Source of the DNA: an uncultured Lachnospiraceae bacterium
GTDB taxonomy: Bacteria; Bacillota; Clostridia; Lachnospirales; Lachnospiraceae
Direction: 5' to 3'
Length of the DNA stretch: 58,158 nt
Assembly (NCBI GenBank): GCA_947643615.1
Contig: CANRWO010000018.1
Coordinates: 1-58,158 of the forward strand
The stretch's first letter is position 1. Each line of letters opens with the position of its first letter. Both the position numbers and the translations under genes were made by a program. A model generated the notes under the pieces. The model was not told where the DNA came from and ran no database searches. It was given only the letters and a program-made list of their open reading frames with translations. This document shows positions 48,695-55,731 of the stretch, piece by piece.

Positions 48695-49654
48695 TTACAG
48701 GAAAGGATGGATCTGTGAGCTGAACAGGTTCCGGTATTCCGAGGGAGTGCATCCCTTCACCTTTTTGAAGGTGCGGTTAAAGGTGGAAAGGCTGGAAAAG
48801 CCGGATTGAAGCGCCACCTCCGTGATAGAGATCCCGGGTTTCAGCAAAAGGGTCTCGGCGGCTTTGATCCTGCGGTAGCATACATAATCATAAAAATTAT
48901 AACCTGAACACTGCTTAAAGAGCCGGGAGAAATGGAACTTGGAAAAGCCTGCCACATCGGCTGTTTTTTCCAGGGTAATGTCTTCTGTATAGTGTTCATC
49001 CAGATAATCAAAGACGGTATTAAATTTCTCCGTCAGGTCCTTTTGGCGGGTCTCGCTGACGGGATTGAACCCCATGGTATCTTCTACCGATATACGGTAT
49101 CTCACATAATTTACAAAAAACGCAAGAAGATGGGAGTAGATCATCATGTCCCGCAGGCTGTCATTGCTGAAATAGTCGCGGCACAGCTCGGTGATAAGCG
49201 TCGCTTCTTCCTTATAAATAGGCCGGCAGTTGCTTTTGTTGATTAGGACCGGCTGGGACAGGAAAGAGGTGAGGTAGGAAAACCCCCGGATGCCTGACAG
49301 CAGGTCCAGGTCAAAGAGGTAGATCAGCCTTCTTCCTGTGGCAGGGGCGATAAGGTGATGGAGCTCGCCTCCCGGAATAATGAAGATATCCCCGGGGGCC
49401 AGTCCGTATGTTTCCTGTCCGGCGATCACGGTGTATGTATTCTCCAGGGGAATGACCATCTCTATGGCAGGATGCCAGTGCATGGCATATTCGTCGGGCT
49501 CGTCGTTCAGCCAGAACCGGACGGTGGACCCGGGGAGATAGGAGACGGATTCCGAAATGCCGTTTAGTGTTCTGGAGAAATTATTTTTCTCCTGTTGTTT
49601 TTTGTATTTGCTTAACAGAGTATCGTCTAAATAGAACCGGCTTAAGTCGTCCAT
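48695..49654 (-). CDS. AraC-family transcriptional regulator
   Basis: The 319-residue protein has an N-terminal cupin sensor (HWHPAIEMVIPLE, GDIFIIPGGELHHL) followed by two helix-turn-helix motifs in the C-terminal 100 residues (LEKTADVAGFSKFHFSRLFKQ and ITEVALQSGFSSLSTFNRTFKK, then GCTPSEYR). Members of this type activate sugar-use operons when the cupin binds an oligosaccharide or sugar. It is transcribed away from the ABC operon at 50044, the usual position for its activator. GGGAGGG precedes the ATG. The effector is probably a xylan-derived sugar (inferred). Confidence 0.93.
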   Translation of the reverse strand: MDDLSRFYLDDTLLSKYKKQQEKNNFSRTLNGISESVSYLPGSTVRFWLNDEPDEYAMHWHPAIEMVIPLENTYTVIAGQETYGLAPGDIFIIPGGELHHLIAPATGRRLIYLFDLDLLSGIRGFSYLTSFLSQPVLINKSNCRPIYKEEATLITELCRDYFSNDSLRDMMIYSHLLAFFVNYVRYRISVEDTMGFNPVSETRQKDLTEKFNTVFDYLDEHYTEDITLEKTADVAGFSKFHFSRLFKQCSGYNFYDYVCYRRIKAAETLLLKPGISITEVALQSGFSSLSTFNRTFKKVKGCTPSEYRNLFSSQIHPFL

Positions 49655-49716
49655 ACAATGAATCCCTCCCTGTAGATAGTCCCGATAAGCACAAAAGAAA
49701 GCAAAGGACTCTCATT

Positions 49717-49750
49717 TTGGCGTGTATCAATCGTCTGAAGGACACGCCAA
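49717..49750. promoter_or_regulatory. Inverted repeat upstream of araC-type gene
   Basis: TTGGCGTGT (49717-49725) and ACACGCCAA (49742-49750) form a perfect 9-bp dyad 16 bases apart, 63-96 bases upstream of the regulator's start. It may be an operator or a leader stem. Confidence 0.4.
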
Positions 49751-49933
49751 TGTTTTCTGATGGAAAAATTAATGTGCAGAAATTGCTAATAAGCAATATA
49801 TGCAAATGTCAAAATGCATAATAACCGCGGGGAAAATAATGTTTATCAGGACAAAATATCTATATAAAATGATAGCACAGCACATGGGAAAAGGCAATAT
49901 GGTCAATAAAATTGTGATAAAAGAACTAAAACC

Positions 49934-49994
49934 GCAATATCAGTACAATTATTAGCAATATCTGATAAGCAATAAGTGGGTAGCGTGTTATAAT
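49934..49994 (+). promoter_or_regulatory. ABC operon promoter with GCAATA direct repeats
   Basis: A perfect TATAAT (49989-49994) with an upstream TG (49986-49987) but no -35 box. GCAATA occurs at 49934, 49955 and 49969, spaced 21 and 14 bases, the last overlapping the -35 position. A fourth lies at 49793. A weak -35 replaced by repeated sites fits an AraC-activated promoter. Apart from these sites the 49655-50025 gap shows no gene. Confidence 0.55.
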
Positions 49995-50043
49995 GAGATT
50001 ATCAAACGGGAAATGAAAAATATTTATGAGGAGGTATGGTTTT

Positions 50044-50994
50044 GTGAATAGCAAAAAGCAACCAATTGCACCACGGCGAAAAACCAGTTTCAAAGTCTAC
50101 ATGAAGCGATATTGGCAATTATATGCCTTGCTCTCGCTGCCGCTTTTGTACCTGCTGATCTTTAAGTATGTACCCATGATATACATACAGATCGCCTTTA
50201 AAAAGTACAGTATCGTGGAAAGCGTATGGAAGCTGCCGTTGGCTAAGAACTACGGGTTCGAGTATTTCATAAAAGCGTTTAAGAGCAAAGATTTTATCCT
50301 TGCCCTGAGGAACACGGTGGGATTGAACCTGCTGGATCTGGTTATCGGATTTCCGGCCCCCATTATTTTTGCATTGATCCTTAACGAGTTGTGCTTTAAG
50401 CGGTTTAAGAAGGTGGTACAGACCATAGCATATATGCCCCACTTTCTTTCCTGGGTTATTATTTACGGGTTGGCGCTGCAGCTGTTTGCGCCTTCCACCG
50501 GTTTCATCAATATGATATTGAACAATCTGGGAATGGAATCGGTTCCTTTCCTGAATGAGTCCCGGCACTGGGTAGCCACTTACGCGGGACTGGGCGTATG
50601 GCAGAATTTCGGCTGGGGTTCCATTGTATACCTTGCGGCCATCGCGGGGATCAGTCCGGAATTGTACGAGGCGGCATCCGTGGACGGGGCCGGACGCTTT
50701 AAGAAGATGTGGCATATCACGCTGCCAGGCATTAAACCTACGATCGTGGTATTGCTGGTCATGAACCTGGGCAATATCCTGGGCAGCAACTTTGACCGTC
50801 CCTTTGCATTACAGAACAACCTGGTCATGGACGTAGCCAATGTAATTTCCACCTATGTTTACAAAGTCGGGATCAAGGGACTGCAGTTCTCCCTGACTAC
50901 GGCGGTAGGCCTGTTCCAGTCGGTAGTAGGCGTGTTCTTCCTGCTGATGGCAAACTGGATTTCCCGGAAGCTGGGAGAACGGGGCATCTGGTAA
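50044..50994 (+). CDS. Sugar ABC transporter permease (LplB/UgpA type)
   Basis: A 316-residue inner-membrane permease with six membrane segments and the EAA-loop signature ELYEAASVDGAGRFKKMWHITLPGI (about residues 205-228) that contacts the ATPase. It belongs to the CUT1 family with LplB-like N-terminus (RYWQLYALLSLPLLYLLIFKYVPM). GTG 50044 follows AGGAGG at good distance. ATG 50026 would place that site inside the gene, so GTG is preferred. First gene of the transporter operon; no ATPase gene is included, as is normal because MsmK-type ATPases are shared. Confidence 0.92.
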   Translation: MNSKKQPIAPRRKTSFKVYMKRYWQLYALLSLPLLYLLIFKYVPMIYIQIAFKKYSIVESVWKLPLAKNYGFEYFIKAFKSKDFILALRNTVGLNLLDLVIGFPAPIIFALILNELCFKRFKKVVQTIAYMPHFLSWVIIYGLALQLFAPSTGFINMILNNLGMESVPFLNESRHWVATYAGLGVWQNFGWGSIVYLAAIAGISPELYEAASVDGAGRFKKMWHITLPGIKPTIVVLLVMNLGNILGSNFDRPFALQNNLVMDVANVISTYVYKVGIKGLQFSLTTAVGLFQSVVGVFFLLMANWISRKLGERGIW

Positions 50995-51081
50995 TGATGT
51001 GAAAAACGTAGTGCTTTAGACCTTCGTATGGGAACCTGCGATAGAGAGAAAGGTTCCTGCGGGAAAGGAATGGATATCAAT

Positions 51082-51954
51082 ATGAAAATCAAATCAAAAT
51101 CCGGTAAAATCGGCGATTGGGTATTTGTGATAATCTGTCTGTTGGTAAGCGTGGTGTGCCTGCTTCCTATGGTAAACCTCTTAGCCAGGTCGTTGAGTTC
51201 CACAGACGCCTTGATCAGGCATCAGGTATACCTTTGGCCAAAAGGATGGAATTTAGAAGCATATGCCACGGTACTTTCGGATGTAAAATATATCAGGGCA
51301 TTTTTCTGGACGGTATTTCTTACGGCGGTTTGTACGCTGGTGTCACTGACCATGACGACGCTCTGTGCGTATCCGTTGATATTCGGCGGCCTGAAGGGCC
51401 GTTCGGCAATCAACATATTTATCACCATTACAATGTTCTTTAACGCAGGTACGATTCCTAATTACCTGCTGATGAAACCCCTTGGGCTGCTGAACAATCC
51501 GCTGGTGCTGATTATACCCAGCTGTCTGAGCGTTTACAACATGATTATCATGAGAAGCTTTTTCTACGGCATACCCGACAGCTTAAGGGAATCCGCGGAG
51601 ATAGACGGGGCCAGCTTTTTCACCATTCTCATTAAGATTTACGTGCCCCTGTCAAAACCGGTGCTGGCTACACTTGCCCTGTTTTATGCGGTAGGGCGCT
51701 GGAACGGTTACTCGGATGCGCTGATGTACGTGAACGAGCCGAAGCTTTATCCCTTGCAGCTGCTTTTGTATAACATATTGAACAATATCAACTCCGTGGA
51801 AGTAGCTACCCAGGAAGGATTCTCCGCACCGGGCCTGACAGAGTCCCTGAAGGCGGCCATAGTCATGTTCTCCACGGTGCCCATCCTCTGTATTTACCCC
51901 TGGCTCCAAAAGTACTTTATCCATGGGGTGACGCTTGGGGCAGTGAAAGAGTAA
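51082..51954 (+). CDS. Sugar ABC transporter permease (LplC/UgpE type)
   Basis: This 290-residue second CUT1 permease has six membrane segments and the EAA loop SLRESAEIDGASFFTILIKIYVPLS. The C-terminal HGVTLGAVKE is typical of LplC/YtcP-like proteins that carry aldouronates or related oligosaccharides in Paenibacillus. ATG 51082 lies nine bases after AAAGGA; ATG 51070 and 51028 are possible but poorly spaced. It works with the permease at 50044 and the lipoprotein at 52096. A hairpin separates it from the lipoprotein gene. Confidence 0.92.
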   Translation: MKIKSKSGKIGDWVFVIICLLVSVVCLLPMVNLLARSLSSTDALIRHQVYLWPKGWNLEAYATVLSDVKYIRAFFWTVFLTAVCTLVSLTMTTLCAYPLIFGGLKGRSAINIFITITMFFNAGTIPNYLLMKPLGLLNNPLVLIIPSCLSVYNMIIMRSFFYGIPDSLRESAEIDGASFFTILIKIYVPLSKPVLATLALFYAVGRWNGYSDALMYVNEPKLYPLQLLLYNILNNINSVEVATQEGFSAPGLTESLKAAIVMFSTVPILCIYPWLQKYFIHGVTLGAVKE

Positions 51955-52027
51955 TAAGATTCGGACCGTGAATACATAAAGGTGGGAAATACGGGAGAAA
52001 ATTCCCAAAACGAAAAGGCGGAAGAAC

Positions 52028-52050
52028 CGGACTGCCAAAACGGCAGTCCG
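52028..52050 (+). other. Intercistronic hairpin before the binding-protein gene
   Basis: CGGACTGCC (52028-52036) pairs with GGCAGTCCG (52042-52050) in a stable 9-bp stem with an AAAAC loop and no T run. Such stems often protect the binding-protein mRNA, so it can be made in excess over the permeases. Confidence 0.6.
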
Positions 52051-52095
52051 TTGATTCACAATATTCAAACTTATCATTAAGGGAGGTATGAAAGA

Positions 52096-53811
52096 ATGAA
52101 GAAGAAAGTGTTATCTATCTTACTTGCAGGCGCTATGGTAATGTCCATGGCAGCTTGCGGCGGCGATTCCGGAGACAGCCAGTCTTCCGCGGCAGCCAGC
52201 GGGTCTACAGGCTCCAGCAGTTCCGCAGCGGCCGGCTCTTCCGCAGCAGATGCGGGAAATGCCACCGGCGAATTGGTTGACGGTAAATTTGCCGAGACCA
52301 GGACTATTACCGTAGAGGTATATAACCGTGAGAACGACGGCGGTTCCGATCCCACAAACAACATGTATACCGAGTACATCAAGCAAGGTATGCTGGAGGA
52401 TCACAATGTACAGGTTGAATTTGTATCCGTACCCCGTTGGACAGAGGTTGAGCAGATCAATAACCTTCTGGCGGCAGGCGATGCTCCCGATATCTGTGTA
52501 ACCTACGATTATCCTACCATTCAGACTTATGCCAATATGGGGGGGGTTCTTGACCTGGCTCCTTACCTTGAGGATTATAAGGCCGAGCTTCCTAATCTTT
52601 GGGACTGGCTGGGCGAGACCAACCTTTACTGGGACAGGGATCCTGAGACAGGCACCGTTTGGGGTATTGAGGCAAAACTGGCTGTCAGCAACCGTATCAA
52701 TACCTTTGTACGTCAGGACTGGCTGGATGCCTTGAACATGAAGGCTCCCACCACAAAGCAGGAATTTGAAGAAATGCTGATCGCTTTCAGGGACAACGCA
52801 GATAAGCTCCTTGGGGCAGACGCAGACAAGATGATCCCTTACTCTGTCAGCTTTGACGTAGGCTGGAGAGCTGCGACTCTGATCGAATCCTTTATCGATC
52901 CCGCTATCTCCGACAGAGAGTTTTATGTAAACGGCTTTGACGACAGAAAATTGACCCAGGAAGGCACTAAAGAAGCCATCAGGCTGCTGAACAAGTGGTA
53001 CAATGACGGCCTGCTTTGGGATGACTTTGCACTGTACGGCAGCGGCGACAGCACCGAGGATGATATGATGAAGGCCGGCTATGTAGGCGCGTTCACCCAT
53101 AACTGGGATTATCCTTTCCGTAACGGTGAGGACAGCATCAACGCTTCCCTGCAGAGAATCGTAGGTGAAGATGCTGCATATGTGGCAATTGACTGCTTTG
53201 AGGATAAGAACGGTGATTACACCAAGTTCGTTCCCGGACCTATTGACCGTAAGATTTTCTTCCCCAGCACCAATGACGAGCCTCTGGCTTGTATGCTGTA
53301 CCTTGACTGGATCAGCGATCCCGAGCATATCGAGTATCTGCAGATCGGTGACGAAGGCGTGACTCATAACGTATTGGAGGACGGCGCAGTGGAGACCGTT
53401 GCGGCAACCGGCGACGCAATCCAGAACTCCGGTATGAACATCGACTATACCATTACCTGTAACGGCCTGAAGCTGGCTGACGCAGAGAAGACTGCTATTT
53501 CCAGGGCACATAACTATGCCGGAATTGACGCGGCAATCGTTCAGGCGGCCGATGTGATCGCGAATACAGACATGAGAGTAGGTAAGAACGTTAATGTAGG
53601 TGCGCTTTCCAGCGAAGAAGGTATGGGACCTGTCCTCTCCGAGAAGAGAGATATCGCTTATGACAACGCGGTGATCGCTCCCGTAGCCGACTTTGACAAG
53701 GTATGGGACCAGGGTGTCCAGGATTACCTGAATGCCGGCGGCCAGGCTATCATGGATGAGCGTGAAGAGAAGTGGGTTGCTACCTACGGCGACGTGGATA
53801 TGCTTCCTTAA
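52096..53811 (+). CDS. Extracellular solute-binding lipoprotein of a sugar ABC transporter
   Basis: A 571-residue lipoprotein: signal peptide MKKKVLSILLAGAMVMSMAA with lipobox AAC (Cys21), then a Ser/Gly/Ala-rich linker and a family 1 solute-binding domain of LplA size (larger than usual MalE types). It is anchored outside the membrane and delivers an oligosaccharide to the permeases at 50044 and 51082. The unusual size and neighbouring alpha-glucuronidases suggest aldouronic acids (inferred by analogy with Paenibacillus LplA). AGGGAGGT precedes ATG. Codon use is strongly biased, as expected of an abundant protein. Confidence 0.95.
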   Translation: MKKKVLSILLAGAMVMSMAACGGDSGDSQSSAAASGSTGSSSSAAAGSSAADAGNATGELVDGKFAETRTITVEVYNRENDGGSDPTNNMYTEYIKQGMLEDHNVQVEFVSVPRWTEVEQINNLLAAGDAPDICVTYDYPTIQTYANMGGVLDLAPYLEDYKAELPNLWDWLGETNLYWDRDPETGTVWGIEAKLAVSNRINTFVRQDWLDALNMKAPTTKQEFEEMLIAFRDNADKLLGADADKMIPYSVSFDVGWRAATLIESFIDPAISDREFYVNGFDDRKLTQEGTKEAIRLLNKWYNDGLLWDDFALYGSGDSTEDDMMKAGYVGAFTHNWDYPFRNGEDSINASLQRIVGEDAAYVAIDCFEDKNGDYTKFVPGPIDRKIFFPSTNDEPLACMLYLDWISDPEHIEYLQIGDEGVTHNVLEDGAVETVAATGDAIQNSGMNIDYTITCNGLKLADAEKTAISRAHNYAGIDAAIVQAADVIANTDMRVGKNVNVGALSSEEGMGPVLSEKRDIAYDNAVIAPVADFDKVWDQGVQDYLNAGGQAIMDEREEKWVATYGDVDMLP

Positions 53812-53832
53812 CGGAATCAAATGATATACAGT

Positions 53833-53860
53833 GGGCGCTGCACTGACAGGTGTGGCGCCC
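53833..53860 (+). other. Hairpin after the binding-protein gene
   Basis: GGGCGC/GCGCCC (53833-53838/53855-53860), with CAC/GTG inside, followed by TTGTG. It is a partial terminator that would lower expression of the two enzymes downstream. Confidence 0.5.
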
Positions 53861-53890
53861 TTGTGCTATGTGAATCTATGGAGGGTTGAA

Positions 53891-55642
53891 ATGGAAGGGC
53901 AAAAGGTATTGGCACCCAAAGCGCCAAAAGATCCGGAAAAAAAGCGAAAGAGCTTTTATATAATGCGGAACAAGCAGGTAGCAGGCTCCCCCCAGGCCGA
54001 CGGCAGAGGAGTACAGGTTATTTTCCTGAATGATGAGAGGCTGGTGAGCTTTGCCCGGATCGCGGGAGGGATTTCCGATGAAGGGACATTAGACCTGCTC
54101 CATACGGCGGCAGGCTTCCGCAGGCTTGTATATGCCATGGGGGTATCCGTTGAGACGGAGGACCCCAGGGAGATAACGACTTTTGTGCTGCAGATGTATG
54201 GCAAGGCAGACCCCTATGTCACCGGTACGCAATACGAGGCTGCGGTAAGGGCGGACGGTATGGAACATATGATAAAATTGTCCGATGTGGACTGGTCGGA
54301 GGATGACGATACACCGGGGCAGATGCGTTTTGAGTTTGCAAAAGCCAATACTTTGGCAAAAGTGACGGTGCGTCTCTATCTCCAGGACGGCTTTGACGCT
54401 CCGGAACCGGAGCAGGAAGAACCGGTGGATTTCGGCAACCCTGCATATGGAAAAATGCTGGAACGCTCATTGATGCAAGTGGGAAATTGCGACAGGTTGC
54501 GGAGGGTGATTAGGAAGGCCAGGGCAGGAGAAGAGACCAATGTGGCCTTTATCGGCGGTTCCATCACCCAGGGCGCCGGGGCGATCCCCATCAACGAACA
54601 ATGTTATGCGTGGAAGGCCTTCCGGGGGTTCTGCCAGCTGTGCGGCAGGGGCACGGATGATAATGTGCGTTATGTAAAAGCGGGTATAGGAGGGACCTCC
54701 TCGGAGCTGGGTATGGTACGCTATAGCAGAGATGTTTGCAGCGACGGGGAAATATCGCCGGATCTGGTGGTGGTGGAGTTTGCCGTGAATGACGAAGGAG
54801 ACGAAACAGGCGGGGAGAGTTTTGAATGCCTGGTACGGAAAATATTGAAAGGCCCCAAAGAGCCTGCAGTAATCCTGTTGTTCTCGGTCTTTTCCAACGA
54901 CGTGAACCTCCAGGAACGATTGTCCAAAGTGGGAAAAGCGTACGGACTGCCCATGGTGAGCCTGAAGGACTGTGTGGTGGAGCAGTTTTATCTCAAGCCG
55001 GACACCGGAAGAGTGATCAGCAAAAACCAGTATTTTTATGATGTGTATCACCCCTCCAATGCCGGGCACACTGTCATGGCGGACTGCCTGTTGCATTTGC
55101 TGAAGGTTGCGGACAGTGGGGATGGGGAAACTTCCCCCGCAGGGGGCCGGGTTGCGCAGAATGTGACGCAGCCGGCGGATTACCCGGAAAACGTTGCCCC
55201 TGTGTACGGCATTGAATTTACGGATATCCGGCTGCTCGACCGAAAGAATGCGGAGGGGATCGCGGAGATTGACTGCGGGGATTTCTCGGGTACGGACAGG
55301 GACCTGCAGGCAGTGGAGCGGGACCGGAATCTTTTCCGCACCCCCCAGTTTACCGATAACTGGATGCATACCTCCGGCAGCCGCCCTTTCTGCATGGACA
55401 TCGAATGCAGCGCGCTGCTGATTGTTGAGAAGGATTCCGCTTCTCCCAAGGCGGGATGCATAGAGGCTATTGTGGACGGGGAAAAGGTTCGTGTGATCGA
55501 TCCCAAAGAGGTGGGGTGGGTACACTGTAACGCGCTGATCCTGTCCAGGGGCATGGAGCGCAGAAAGCACCATGTGGAGATCAGGATGGCGGAAGGGGAC
55601 GAGGATAAGCAGTTCACCATACTGGGTTTCGGGTATGTGTAA
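53891..55642 (+). CDS. SGNH/GDSL hydrolase, probable carbohydrate esterase
   Basis: The 583-residue protein has a beta-rich N-terminal domain (about 1-200), then an SGNH fold with block I GGSITQGAGA (Ser nucleophile, about residue 221), Gly in GIGGTSSELG, Asn in VEFAVNDEGDE and the His of DVYHPSNAGH. A further beta domain lies in the last 150 residues. Located between the transporter and GH115, it most likely removes acetyl groups from imported xylo-oligosaccharides (inferred). No signal peptide. ATG 53891 follows GGAGGG. A Gly/Pro-rich low-complexity linker lies after the SGNH domain. Confidence 0.87.
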   Translation: MEGQKVLAPKAPKDPEKKRKSFYIMRNKQVAGSPQADGRGVQVIFLNDERLVSFARIAGGISDEGTLDLLHTAAGFRRLVYAMGVSVETEDPREITTFVLQMYGKADPYVTGTQYEAAVRADGMEHMIKLSDVDWSEDDDTPGQMRFEFAKANTLAKVTVRLYLQDGFDAPEPEQEEPVDFGNPAYGKMLERSLMQVGNCDRLRRVIRKARAGEETNVAFIGGSITQGAGAIPINEQCYAWKAFRGFCQLCGRGTDDNVRYVKAGIGGTSSELGMVRYSRDVCSDGEISPDLVVVEFAVNDEGDETGGESFECLVRKILKGPKEPAVILLFSVFSNDVNLQERLSKVGKAYGLPMVSLKDCVVEQFYLKPDTGRVISKNQYFYDVYHPSNAGHTVMADCLLHLLKVADSGDGETSPAGGRVAQNVTQPADYPENVAPVYGIEFTDIRLLDRKNAEGIAEIDCGDFSGTDRDLQAVERDRNLFRTPQFTDNWMHTSGSRPFCMDIECSALLIVEKDSASPKAGCIEAIVDGEKVRVIDPKEVGWVHCNALILSRGMERRKHHVEIRMAEGDEDKQFTILGFGYV

Positions 55643-55668
55643 GGGATAGAATTGGAAAAAGACAACCG

Positions 55669-55703
55669 CTTGCGCCGCCGAAAGCGGCACTTAAGCGAGC
55701 AAG
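55669..55703 (+). other. Intercistronic nested hairpin before GH115
   Basis: CTTGC/GCAAG (55669-55673/55699-55703) encloses GCCGC/GCGGC (55674-55678/55684-55688) with a CGAAA loop. No T run. It may affect mRNA processing between the esterase and GH115 genes. Confidence 0.45.
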
Positions 55704-55731
55704 TTTGCCTTGGACAGGCATGGAGACAAAA

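Noticed and set aside
52120..53820. Long open frame on the minus strand (566 codons) opposite the solute-binding protein
   Set aside because: It is a mirror of a codon-biased real gene: the plus strand has a signal peptide, lipobox and family motifs. The minus translation has no recognisable domain.
54467..55690. Minus-strand open frame of 407 codons opposite the SGNH gene, and a similar one at 57079-58047 opposite GH115
   Set aside because: Both are shadows of high-GC coding sequence. The plus-strand products carry clear SGNH and GH115 motifs and operon spacing.
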